Source: Pseudomonadota bacterium (GTDB lineage: Bacteria > Pseudomonadota > Gammaproteobacteria > Burkholderiales > Rhodocyclaceae). Taken from it: a stretch of 64,000 bases of DNA. The stretch covers positions 1 to 64,000 of the forward strand of contig JAFEFC010000003.1 of assembly GCA_018240785.1 (NCBI GenBank). The letters are read 5' to 3'. Of this stretch, positions 36,178-43,892 are shown one piece after another. Position numbers and translations under genes: made by a program. A model generated the notes under the pieces. The model made no database searches. It saw only the letters and a program-made list of their open reading frames with translations, and was not told the origin of the DNA. How positions within the stretch are numbered: the stretch's first letter is position 1; every line of letters starts with the position of its first letter.

Positions 36178-36851
36178 GCGCGCGCTACTCCGCCACCCGC
36201 ACCTCGGCGCGTACCGCGGCGATCATGCTCGCCTTCACCGTGGTGTTCACCGCATTGATGGCCTCGGCCTACGAAGCGACCCGCCCCAAGATCCAGGCCT
36301 CGCTGCAGGAAGCCCAGATGCGCCTGATCGACGAAGTGCTGCCGCCGGGCAGCTATGACAATGCCCTGCTCGACGACGTCGCGAACCTCCCTCCGACCTC
36401 GATCCTGGGGCTGGACGATGGCGGACGCGTGTGGCGCGCGCGCAAGGCCGGCGCCCCCGCCGCGCTCGTGCTGGAAGCCGCCGCCGCCGACGGCTACGCC
36501 GGTCGCATCGGCATCGTCGTCGCCGTCGGCGCGGACGGCGTCGTGTCCGGCGTGCGCGTCGTGTCGCACAAGGAAACGCCCGGTCTGGGTGATTACATCG
36601 ACCCCACGAAAGACCGCAACAAGGCTTCGCCGTGGATCAGCCAGTTCGCCGGCGCGTCATGGCGCCAGGTTGCCGCCGAACGGTGGACGGTGAAGAAGGA
36701 CGGCGGCGTGTTCGACTTCCACACCGGGGCGACGATCAGCGCCCGCGCCGTATCGCGCATCGTCGGCCGCACGGTGGCGTTCGCGATGGCAAACCGCGAC
36801 GCCCTCTTCTCCGCCGCGCCCGGCAGCACGCTGCAAGGAATCCAGCCATGA
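36174..36851 (+). CDS. rsxG: Rsx/Rnf electron transport complex subunit G
   Basis: A 225-residue subunit with an N-terminal membrane anchor (about 14-33) and a periplasmic FMN-binding domain. The ApbE-type flavin attachment site is T187 in DFHTGATISARAV. SHKETPGLGDYI is also conserved. It is coupled to rsxD and rsxE by four-base ATGA overlaps on both sides, implying tight translational coupling. Confidence 0.95.
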   Translation: MSARYSATRTSARTAAIMLAFTVVFTALMASAYEATRPKIQASLQEAQMRLIDEVLPPGSYDNALLDDVANLPPTSILGLDDGGRVWRARKAGAPAALVLEAAAADGYAGRIGIVVAVGADGVVSGVRVVSHKETPGLGDYIDPTKDRNKASPWISQFAGASWRQVAAERWTVKKDGGVFDFHTGATISARAVSRIVGRTVAFAMANRDALFSAAPGSTLQGIQP

Positions 36852-37564
36852 TCAGCGCACCGCAATTCCGCGAGATCGCATACAACGGCCTGTGGAAGCA
36901 GAACACCGGCCTCGCCCAATTGCTGGGCCTGTGCCCCATCCTCGCGGTGAGCACGAGCATGGTCAACGCCACCAGCCTCGGGCTCGCGACAGTGATCGCG
37001 ATGGCGCTGTCGAACTTGGTTGTCGCCAGCCTGCGCAACTTCATCCCGTACGAGATCCGCATCCCGGTCTTCATCCTGATCATCGCCGCGCTGGTGACGG
37101 TGATCGACCTGCTGTTCAACGCCTATCTGCACAGCCTGTACCTGGTGCTGGGCATCTTCATTCCGCTGATCGTCACCAACTGCATCGTCCTCGCGCGAGT
37201 CGAAGCTTACGCGGCCAAGAACGACCCGGTGGCCTCCACGGTGGACGGCATCATGATGGGCCTGGGCCTGGTGTGGGTGCTGGCACTGCTCGGCGGCGTG
37301 CGCGAACTGCTCGGCAGCGGCACGCTGCTGTCGGGCATCGAGATGATCATCCCCGGCACGTCGGCGCTGAACGTGTTCGGCGACGACTATCCTGGCTTCC
37401 TGCTGGCGATACTGCCACCCGGGGCGTTCTTCGCCCTCGGTTGCCTGATCGCCGCCTACAACGCCATCAAGGCCCGTCTGGACGCGAGTACGCGCCGCCA
37501 CCCGCCGGCCCCAGCGCCGCTCGAGCAGCCCCCCGGCAGTGCCGTGGAAGGCGCCGCAGGCTGA
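36848..37564 (+). CDS. rsxE: Rsx/Rnf electron transport complex subunit E
   Basis: A 238-residue membrane protein paralogous to RsxA, with six predicted helices. QNTGLAQLLGLCPILAVSTS and IPLIVTNCIVLARVEAYA hold the paired conserved cysteines that face those of RsxA. The C-terminal 25 residues are proline/alanine rich. Last rsx gene, with nth starting two bases after its stop. Confidence 0.95.
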   Translation: MISAPQFREIAYNGLWKQNTGLAQLLGLCPILAVSTSMVNATSLGLATVIAMALSNLVVASLRNFIPYEIRIPVFILIIAALVTVIDLLFNAYLHSLYLVLGIFIPLIVTNCIVLARVEAYAAKNDPVASTVDGIMMGLGLVWVLALLGGVRELLGSGTLLSGIEMIIPGTSALNVFGDDYPGFLLAILPPGAFFALGCLIAAYNAIKARLDASTRRHPPAPAPLEQPPGSAVEGAAG

Positions 37565-37566
37565 TC

Positions 37567-38208
37567 ATGCCCAGCATGAAGCGCGAGGCCATCCGCGAGT
37601 TCTTCCGCCGCCTGCAGGAAGCGAACCCCGAGCCGAAGACCGAGCTCGAGTACGCGTCGCCCTACCAGTTGCTGGTGGCGGTCGTGTTGTCGGCCCAGGC
37701 CACCGACCGCAGCGTGAACCTCGCCACGCGCAAGCTCTTCGCCGCTGCGCCCACGCCGGAAGCAATGGTGGCCCTGGGCGATAACGGCGTGGCCGAACAC
37801 ATCAAGACCATCGGCCTGTTCCGCAACAAGTCGAAGAACACCGTGGCGCTGTCGCGCCTGCTGCTCGAGCGGCACGCCGGCGAGGTTCCGGCCAGCCGCG
37901 AGGCGCTCGAGGCGCTTCCGGGCGTCGGCCGCAAGACGGCCAACGTCGTGCTGAACACCGTCTTCCGCCAGCCGGCGATGGCGGTGGACACGCACATCTT
38001 CCGGCTGGCCAACCGCACCGGCCTGGCGCCGGGCAAGGACGTCGTCGAGGTCGAGAAGGCGCTACTGCGCCGCGTGCCCAAGGACTACCTGCTCGACGCC
38101 CATCACTGGCTGATCCTGCATGGGCGCTACGTGTGCACCGCACGCAAGCCCAGGTGCGGCGACTGCGTGGTGCGCGACCTGTGCCTGTATCGGGACAAGA
38201 CCGCGTGA
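37567..38208 (+). CDS. nth: Endonuclease III (DNA glycosylase/AP lyase)
   Basis: A 213-residue base-excision repair enzyme that removes oxidised pyrimidines. The helix-hairpin-helix LPGVGRKTANVVLN holds the catalytic lysine K123, and D141 follows in VDTHIFRLANR. The C-terminal 4Fe-4S site is C190, C197, C200 and C206 (C-x6-C-x2-C-x5-C). It directly follows rsxE; rsx-nth linkage is common and may help supply reduced iron-sulphur enzymes. An alternative start lies nine bases downstream. Confidence 0.97.
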   Translation: MPSMKREAIREFFRRLQEANPEPKTELEYASPYQLLVAVVLSAQATDRSVNLATRKLFAAAPTPEAMVALGDNGVAEHIKTIGLFRNKSKNTVALSRLLLERHAGEVPASREALEALPGVGRKTANVVLNTVFRQPAMAVDTHIFRLANRTGLAPGKDVVEVEKALLRRVPKDYLLDAHHWLILHGRYVCTARKPRCGDCVVRDLCLYRDKTA

Positions 38209-38279
38209 TGTCGCGCGGACAGCCGACCACCCTGCGGGCGCATCGCGCCCGACTGCCGTAACCGACGAGAGAAACCAAG

Positions 38280-38711
38280 ATGTTCAACCCGAGCCGCGAC
38301 CAGGTGCGCAACTTCTTCATCGAGACTTGGCGCAAGTACCGCGAAAAGGAAGTGCTGACGCCGATGGAATCGGTCGCCGCCAACGTGATGACAGTGCACC
38401 CCGAATACCACGCGGTGCTCGAAGACCCCGAATCGGTCGATCGCGACTTCCCGCCAGAAGCCGGCCAGATCAATCCCTTCCTGCACCTGTCGCTGCACCT
38501 GGCGATCGAGGAGCAGTTGTCGATCGACCAGCCCCCGGGTGTCCGCACCGCCTTCGACCTCGCCTGCCAGCGCCGCGGCGACCGCCACGACGCCATGCAC
38601 GACGCGCTCGAGGCGCTCGGCGAGATGCTGTTCGATGCGCAGCGCAACGGCACGCCGCCGGACGGTGCCGCCTACATCGCCAACCTGCGGCGGCGCATCG
38701 GCGCCGGATGA
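38280..38711 (+). CDS. DUF1841 family protein
   Basis: A 143-residue protein matching the DUF1841 family by MFNPSRDQVRNFF, ESVAANVMTVHPEYH and INPFLHLSLHLAIEEQLSID. The family is common in beta- and gammaproteobacteria and has no known function. No signal peptide or membrane helix is visible. Histidines H40, H44, H69, H73, H102 and H106 are frequent and could bind metal, but this is speculation. It follows nth by 71 bases. Confidence 0.85.
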   Translation: MFNPSRDQVRNFFIETWRKYREKEVLTPMESVAANVMTVHPEYHAVLEDPESVDRDFPPEAGQINPFLHLSLHLAIEEQLSIDQPPGVRTAFDLACQRRGDRHDAMHDALEALGEMLFDAQRNGTPPDGAAYIANLRRRIGAG

Positions 38712-38719
38712 GATCCTTG

Positions 38720-38757
38720 TTGCGTGCTTGTGACAGTTTTGTTGTATTTGCACGCAA
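38720..38757. other. Inverted repeat in AT-rich gap before the amidotransferase gene
   Basis: TTGCGTGC (38720-38727) and GCACGCAA (38750-38757) form a perfect eight-base inverted repeat around a T-rich 22-base loop. It may be a terminator remnant after the DUF1841 gene or an operator. A second small stem, GTCCG with CGGAC, lies near 38776-38790. Confidence 0.3.
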
Positions 38758-38837
38758 AACAGGAACAAGTTCATTGTCCGAGCTCCGGACGAAGGTGATC
38801 ATGTGCATACCGCACTGCACCATCGTCCGCCGCCATC

Positions 38838-39641
38838 ATGTGCCAACTGCTCGGCATGAACTGCAACAAGCCCGCGAGCCTCGAGTTCTCGCTCGAGGGC
38901 TTCGTGCGCCGCGGCGGGCAGACGGACGAGCATCGCGACGGCTGGGGTTTCGCCTGGTTCGATGACGAAGATTGCCGTGTGCTGCGCGACGACCGCCCGT
39001 CATGCTCTTCGCCGCTTGCGGAGCAGTTGCGGCGCGCGCCCGTCAAGTCTCGCAACCTCATCGTGCATATCCGCAAGGCGACGCAGGGCGCGGTCGACCT
39101 TTCGAACTGCCACCCTTTCAGCCGCAGGCTGTGGGGGCGCAACTGGGTGTTCGCGCACAACGGCGACCTCAAGAACCACGCCCTCGCGCTCGACGGCAGT
39201 TACACGCCGACCGGCAGCACCGACAGCGAACTCGCATTCTGCTACCTGTTGCAGGAACTGCGCCGGCGCTGCGGGCCGGCACGCCCGGCGCCCGCGGCCT
39301 TGCTCGCCACCATGGCCGAGCTGTGCGAGGAGATCGCCTTTTTCGGCCCCTTCAACTTCCTGCTGTCGGACGGCAGCGGCCTATTCGCCCACTGTTCGAC
39401 GCAGTTGCACCATGTCCGCCGGGCCTACCCCTTCCGCTCGGTGCGCCTCGTCGATCACGACCTCAGCGTGGATTTCGCCCGCCGCAATCAGGTCGATGAC
39501 CGCATGACGGTGATCGCAACCAAGCCGCTCACCACCGGCGAGGAGTGGGTCGCGTTCGCGCCGGGCGAGCTGAAGTACTTCTGCGACGGCACCGAGGCAC
39601 AGCCGCACGCTGCGCCCGCCAGGCACGCCCTGACCGCCTGA
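38838..39641 (+). CDS. Class II glutamine amidotransferase (YafJ-like)
   Basis: A 267-residue N-terminal-nucleophile amidotransferase domain protein. The nucleophile is Cys2, exposed after removal of the first methionine (MCQLLGMNCNKPASLEFS). HRDGWGFAWF, LIVHIRKATQGAV and WVFAHNGDLKNH are conserved in the YafJ/EgtC group. It releases ammonia from glutamine, but there is no synthetase domain and the acceptor is unknown. It stands alone between DUF1841 and cysK, each separated by about 130 bases. Confidence 0.87.
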   Translation: MCQLLGMNCNKPASLEFSLEGFVRRGGQTDEHRDGWGFAWFDDEDCRVLRDDRPSCSSPLAEQLRRAPVKSRNLIVHIRKATQGAVDLSNCHPFSRRLWGRNWVFAHNGDLKNHALALDGSYTPTGSTDSELAFCYLLQELRRRCGPARPAPAALLATMAELCEEIAFFGPFNFLLSDGSGLFAHCSTQLHHVRRAYPFRSVRLVDHDLSVDFARRNQVDDRMTVIATKPLTTGEEWVAFAPGELKYFCDGTEAQPHAAPARHALTA

Positions 39642-39677
39642 ACCGCTTCCAAAGCTGGGCTAATCTGCAAGTGGCGG

Positions 39678-39683
39678 TATGAT
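39678..39683 (+). promoter_or_regulatory. Candidate -10 element for cysK
   Basis: TATGAT lies 88 bases before the cysK start, in the gap after the amidotransferase gene. It matches five of six consensus bases. No -35 of similar quality is present, which would fit an activator-dependent promoter, although no CysB site could be recognised. Confidence 0.3.
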
Positions 39684-39770
39684 CGCCGTGAGTGCCCTCG
39701 GCGTGGCACGCCACCGCCCGCCACCGCGCACCCACCCCAGACAGACCAAGCAAGGAAGAGGAAAAGGAAT

Positions 39771-40751
39771 ATGTCCAACTGGTATGCAGACAACGCGGAT
39801 TCCATCGGCCGCACGCCGCTCGTGAGGCTGAACCGGGTCATCGACGGCGCCAAGGCCACCGTGCTGGCGAAAATCGAGGGTCGCAACCCGGCCTACTCGG
39901 TGAAATGCCGCATCGGCGCCGCGATGATCTGGGATGCCGAGAAGCGCGGCCTGCTCGGGCCGGGCAAGGAACTGGTCGAACCCACCAGCGGCAACACCGG
40001 CATCGCGCTGGCCTTCGTCGCCGCGGCGCGCGGCATTCCGCTGACGCTGACGATGCCGGAGACGATGAGCATCGAGCGCCGCAAGCTGCTGGTAGCCTAT
40101 GGCGCCAAGCTGGTGCTGACCGAAGGCGCCAAGGGCATGAACGGCGCGATCGCGAAGGCCGAGGAGATCGTCGCGTCCGATCCGGGCAAGTACGTGCTGC
40201 TGCAGCAGTTCAAGAACCCAGCCAACCCGGCGATCCACGAAACCACCACCGGCCCGGAAATCTGGCAGGACACCGACGGTGCGGTCGACATCGTCGTGTC
40301 GGGCGTGGGCACCGGCGGCACGATCACCGGCATTTCGCGCTACATCAAGAAGACCCAAGGCAAGGCGATCTGCTCGGTCGCGGTGGAGCCTGCCGCCAGT
40401 CCGGTGATCACGCAGAAGCGCGCCGGCCAGGAGCTCAAGCCGGCACCGCACAAGATCCAGGGCCTGGGCGCGGGCTTCATCCCGGACGTGCTGGATCTGT
40501 CGCTGATCGACCAGGTCGAGACGGTCACCAATGAGGAGGCGGTGGAATACGCTCGCCGCCTCGCGCGCGAAGAAGGCATCCTGGCAGGCATTTCCTGCGG
40601 CGCGGCCACCGCAGCGGCCGCCCGGCTGGCCAGGGATCCCGCCAACGCGGGCAAGACCATCGTCGTGATCCTGCCGGACTCGGGCGAGCGCTACCTGAGC
40701 TCCATCCTGTTCGAGGGCTACTTCGACGAGAAGGGGCTGCCGACGATCTGA
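39771..40751 (+). CDS. cysK: Cysteine synthase A (O-acetylserine sulfhydrylase)
   Basis: A 326-residue PLP enzyme that makes cysteine from O-acetylserine and sulphide. The PLP lysine is K45 in [10 protein letters not shown], the substrate loop [12 protein letters not shown] follows, and [14 protein letters not shown] binds the cofactor phosphate. The SVKCRIGA form and length favour CysK over CysM. GGAAGAGGAAAAGGA before the start is a good ribosome-binding region. The cystathionine beta-lyase gene downstream also handles sulphur amino acids, but a 348-base gap with hairpins separates them. Confidence 0.95.
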   Translation: MSNWYADNADSIGRTPLVRLNRVIDGAKATVLAKIEGRNPAYSVKCRIGAAMIWDAEKRGLLGPGKELVEPTSGNTGIALAFVAAARGIPLTLTMPETMSIERRKLLVAYGAKLVLTEGAKGMNGAIAKAEEIVASDPGKYVLLQQFKNPANPAIHETTTGPEIWQDTDGAVDIVVSGVGTGGTITGISRYIKKTQGKAICSVAVEPAASPVITQKRAGQELKPAPHKIQGLGAGFIPDVLDLSLIDQVETVTNEEAVEYARRLAREEGILAGISCGAATAAAARLARDPANAGKTIVVILPDSGERYLSSILFEGYFDEKGLPTI

Positions 40752-40785
40752 AGCGGACCTGGATCGACTGTCCGCGCTGCTAACC

Positions 40786-40888
40786 GCCGAGCGCACCGGG
40801 CATTCCCTCCGCCGGCTGCGGAACTCGCCATCGCTTCGCTCGGCTCGGACAGTCCTCGCCGGCTCCAGGAATGCCCGGCACGCTCGGC
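40786..40888 (-). repeat. Palindromic intergenic element, copy A
   Basis: The arms 40786-40806 and 40868-40888 are inverted repeats that match at 19 of 21 positions. Between them is a core of about 43 bases (40818-40860) that, read on the minus strand, closely matches the core of copy B: both begin GGCGAGGACTGTC and end GCGAGTTCCGC. The arms of A and B are unrelated to each other. The element lies just after cysK and may also serve as its terminator. Confidence 0.8.
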
Positions 40889-40976
40889 TTGGCATCTGGT
40901 GAAATCAGACGAGACAACGAAGCGATCCCTCATGCAGGTTGCAGGGATGACCTCGTGGATTCGGCACACTGTCGAG

Positions 40977-41074
40977 CCAGCCGTGTTGGGTGTTCGTGGA
41001 GTGGGCGAGGACTGTCTGAGCGAGCGTAGCGAGCGAGTTCCGCAGCCCACGGAACGAACACCCGACGCGGCTGG
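40977..41074 (+). repeat. Palindromic intergenic element, copy B
   Basis: The arms 40977-40997 and 41054-41074 are inverted repeats that match at 19 of 21 positions. An inner stem GTGGGC (41001-41006) with GCCCAC (41045-41050) encloses the core GGCGAGGACTGTCTGAGC ... GCGAGTTCCGC, the same core as copy A in opposite orientation. It ends 26 bases before the metC-like gene. Together the copies fill most of the 348-base gap from 40752 to 41099, in which I see no gene. Confidence 0.8.
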
Positions 41075-41099
41075 CGGTTAGCGACCCGAACCGTCAGTC

Positions 41100-42326
41100 A
41101 TGCAAACCCCCATTGACCCAGCGACCATGTCCGACCAACACGACGACCACTTCGCCACCCGCCTGTCCCATCTCGGCCGCCCCGGCACGCGCACGCACGG
41201 CTTCGTCAATCCGCCGCTGCATCGAGGCTCGACCGTACTGGTGCCGTCGACCGCCGCACGCCGCGAGGGCTGGAAGCACCGTTACGATCAGTACCTGAGC
41301 TACGGCCTGCACGGCAACCAGACCCACCACATGCTCGAGGACCTGATCGCCGACATCGAGGGCGGTACGCGCTGCCAGATCGTGTCCTCGGGCCTCGCCG
41401 CCAACTGCATCGGCCTGCTCGCCTATCTCGCCCACGGCGACCACTGCCTGATTCCCGACAGCGTGTATGGACCGGTGCGCAACTTCTGCGACAATGTGCT
41501 CATCGGCCGCATGGCGGTCGAGGTGAGCTACTACCGGCCGGACCTGTCGCCGACCGAACTCGAGCCGCTGATCCGGCCGAACACCCGTGTGCTCTATCTG
41601 GAAAGCCCCGGCTCGCACACCTTCGAGATGCAGGACGTCCCCGCCCTCGCCGCGCTGGCGCACCAGCGCGGCCTCAAGGTGCTGATGGACAACACCTGGG
41701 GGCTGCACTTCTTCCAGCCCTTCGATCATGGGGTGGATGTGTCGATCCAGGCGCTCACCAAGTACGCCGGCGGCCATGCCGACGTATTGCTGGGCAGCCT
41801 CACCACGCGCTCCGACGAGGACTGGCGCGCGGTCCGGCAGACCGCGCTGCTCTATGGCCAGTACGCCAGCCCGGATGATTGCTGGCTCACCCTGCGCGGC
41901 CTGCGCACGCTCAACGTCAGGCTTCGGCACCAGATGGCCTCAGGGCTTGAATTGGCGCGCTGGTTCGCCGCCCGACCGGAGGTGCTGCGGGTGCTGCATC
42001 CGGCCCTGCCCGACGCCCCGGGGCATGAGCTCTGGAAGCGCGACTTCAGTGGCGCCTGCAGCCTGTTCGGCGTGGTGTTCCGGCCTGAATTCGGCGAGGC
42101 GCGAGTCGATGCGATGATCGACGCGCTGCGCCTGTTCGGCATCGGCGCGTCATGGGGCGGCTTCGAGAGCCTGGCGCTGCCCACCTACGGCAGCATCACG
42201 CGAACGGCCGCCGCGCCGGACCTCGGCGGCCCGGCGGTGCGGTTTCATGTCGGACTGGAGGAGCCGTCCGACCTGATCGCCGATCTCGCGCAGGCATTCG
42301 ATCGCCTGCACGCGCAGCCCGCCTAG
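41100..42326 (+). CDS. metC: Cystathionine beta-lyase (trans-sulfuration PLP enzyme)
   Basis: A 408-residue enzyme of the Cys/Met metabolism PLP family that would split cystathionine to homocysteine, pyruvate and ammonia. The PLP lysine is K221 in QALTKYAGGHADVLLG. YLSYGLHGNQTHHMLE near 66-80 and YLESPGSHTFEMQDVP are typical of beta-lyases. The first ATG (41100) and one nine codons later are both possible. It is convergent with the cytochrome gene and overlaps its end by four bases. Gamma-lyase or other activity cannot be excluded from sequence. Confidence 0.87.
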   Translation: MQTPIDPATMSDQHDDHFATRLSHLGRPGTRTHGFVNPPLHRGSTVLVPSTAARREGWKHRYDQYLSYGLHGNQTHHMLEDLIADIEGGTRCQIVSSGLAANCIGLLAYLAHGDHCLIPDSVYGPVRNFCDNVLIGRMAVEVSYYRPDLSPTELEPLIRPNTRVLYLESPGSHTFEMQDVPALAALAHQRGLKVLMDNTWGLHFFQPFDHGVDVSIQALTKYAGGHADVLLGSLTTRSDEDWRAVRQTALLYGQYASPDDCWLTLRGLRTLNVRLRHQMASGLELARWFAARPEVLRVLHPALPDAPGHELWKRDFSGACSLFGVVFRPEFGEARVDAMIDALRLFGIGASWGGFESLALPTYGSITRTAAAPDLGGPAVRFHVGLEEPSDLIADLAQAFDRLHAQPA

Positions 42327-42907
42327 CGCTTGACGTACAGCCCCTGCTGCGTCGAGAACCAGGTGGCCAGCGCCTCCATGTCTTCCTTGCCGAGGTTCGC
42401 GACCTGCGCGGCCATGATCGGGTTCTTGCGACGACCGGCCTTGTAGTCCTGCAGCGCCTGGAAGATGTAGTCGCGCTGCTGGCCGGCCAGCCGTGGGAAT
42501 GCGGGCGTCGGGCTGTTGCCATCGGCGCCGTGGCAGGCGGCGCAGACCTGCGCCTTGTCGTTGGCAGACGGCGGCGTTGACGGCGGCTGCGCGCCTGCCG
42601 AGTAATAGGCGGCCAGGTCGGCCATGTCCTGTTCGGTCAGTCCACCGGCAATCCCTCGCATGGTGGGGTGGCTGCGGTCGCCGCTGCGATAGGCGGCGAG
42701 CGCGCTGACGATGTAATCCGCGTGCTGGCCGCCAAGCTTGGGCACCGGGTAAACCTCTGGATAACTTGTCCGATAACCTGGTATGCCGTGGCAACCAATG
42801 CACATCGAGATCTTGCCTTTCGCCGCCTCGGCATTTCCCTGGGCAGCGGGCAAGGCCGAGGCGAAGGTGGACAACATCGCTGCCAGCAGCAGTTGGGATC
42901 GGTTCAT
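42323..42907 (-). CDS. Diheme cytochrome c (c4-like)
   Basis: A 194-residue precursor with a Sec signal peptide (about 1-22) and two class I cytochrome c domains. Heme sites are CIGCH (36-40) and CAACH (122-126); methionines M83 (HPTMRG) and M165 (NPIMAAQ) are the probable sixth ligands. The tandem arrangement and length match periplasmic cytochrome c4-type electron carriers that feed oxidases or denitrification enzymes. It is transcribed alone on the minus strand and divergent from the moxR gene. Confidence 0.92.
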   Translation of the reverse strand: MNRSQLLLAAMLSTFASALPAAQGNAEAAKGKISMCIGCHGIPGYRTSYPEVYPVPKLGGQHADYIVSALAAYRSGDRSHPTMRGIAGGLTEQDMADLAAYYSAGAQPPSTPPSANDKAQVCAACHGADGNSPTPAFPRLAGQQRDYIFQALQDYKAGRRKNPIMAAQVANLGKEDMEALATWFSTQQGLYVKR

Positions 42908-42950
42908 TGCGTCTCGTCTCCGTGTTGGGTGCGCGTGCCGGATCTAACCC

Positions 42951-42976
42951 GGAGGGGCGATGGCCCCGCCTTTTTT
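42951..42976 (+). terminator. Terminator-like hairpin before the moxR promoter
   Basis: GGGGC (42954-42958) pairs with GCCCC (42963-42967), extended by GG (42951-42952) with CC (42969-42970), and is followed by six T (42971-42976). It faces plus-strand transcription arriving from metC across the cytochrome gene and sits 16 bases before the -10 of the next operon. Confidence 0.5.
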
Positions 42977-42991
42977 GCGTAACGCTAGACC

Positions 42992-42997
42992 TATAAT
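42992..42997 (+). promoter_or_regulatory. -10 element of the moxR operon
   Basis: A perfect TATAAT stands 28 bases before the moxR-type gene, with AGAGGA as ribosome-binding site after it. The -35 region overlaps the T-run of the preceding hairpin and has no good match, so the exact promoter is uncertain. Confidence 0.5.
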
Positions 42998-43025
42998 TGC
43001 ACGGAATTAATCAGAGGAATCCCCG

Positions 43026-43877
43026 ATGTCCGATCTTCGCTTCGAAGGCTCGCGCGAGTACGTGGCCACCCCCGACCTGATGCTGGCCGTCAATGCCGCG
43101 ATCCGGCTGCAGCGCCCGCTGCTGATCAAGGGTGAGCCGGGAACGGGCAAGACCATGCTCGCCGAGCAGGTCGCAGCGTCGCTCGGCCTGCCACTGCTGC
43201 AGTGGCACATCAAGTCCACCACCAAGGCGCAGCAGGGCCTTTACGAATACGACGCGGTGTCGCGCCTGCGCGATTCGCAACTGGGCGACGACCGCGTGCG
43301 CGACATCGGCAACTACATCGTCAAGGGCGTGCTGTGGCAGGCGTTCGAGGCCGACTGCCCGACGGTGGTGCTGATCGACGAGATCGACAAGGCCGACATC
43401 GAATTCCCCAACGATCTGCTGCGCGAGATCGACCGCATGGAATTCCATGTGTACGAGACGCGCCAGACGATACAGGCGCGCCACCGCCCCATCGTCTTCA
43501 TCACCTCGAACAACGAGAAGGAACTGCCCGACGCCTTCCTGCGCCGCTGCTTCTTCCACTACATCAAGTTCCCCGACCGCGACACGATGCAGCGCATCGT
43601 GGATGTGCATTTCCCCGCCATCCGCAAGGAACTGCTGAGCGAGGCGCTGGAAGTGTTCTTCGGGCTGCGCGAGATCCCGGGGCTGAAGAAGAAGCCCTCC
43701 ACGTCCGAGCTCATCGACTGGCTGAAGCTGCTCGTGGCAGAAGACATTCCGCCCGAGGCACTGCACTCGCCCGACCGCAAGGCCATCGTGCCGCCGCTGC
43801 ATGGCGCGCTGCTGAAGAACGAGCAGGACATGCACCTGTTCGAGCGCCTGGTGATGATGGCGCGCCACAACCGCTGA
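43026..43877 (+). CDS. MoxR-family AAA+ ATPase
   Basis: A 283-residue AAA+ ATPase. Walker A is GEPGTGKT (36-43) and Walker B VVLIDEID (114-121), with sensor-like ITSNNEKELPDAFLRRC following. MoxR ATPases pair with VWA-domain proteins to insert metals or assemble protein complexes, for example in CoxD/CoxE and NorQ/NorD systems. Here the VWA partner is two genes downstream. The product is shorter than typical MoxR (about 320 residues) and close to the CoxD/NorQ-like branch. Fifteen bases separate it from the EAL-HDOD gene, so one operon is likely. Confidence 0.88.
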   Translation: MSDLRFEGSREYVATPDLMLAVNAAIRLQRPLLIKGEPGTGKTMLAEQVAASLGLPLLQWHIKSTTKAQQGLYEYDAVSRLRDSQLGDDRVRDIGNYIVKGVLWQAFEADCPTVVLIDEIDKADIEFPNDLLREIDRMEFHVYETRQTIQARHRPIVFITSNNEKELPDAFLRRCFFHYIKFPDRDTMQRIVDVHFPAIRKELLSEALEVFFGLREIPGLKKKPSTSELIDWLKLLVAEDIPPEALHSPDRKAIVPPLHGALLKNEQDMHLFERLVMMARHNR

Positions 43878-43892
43878 GACTGGAGCGACGCC

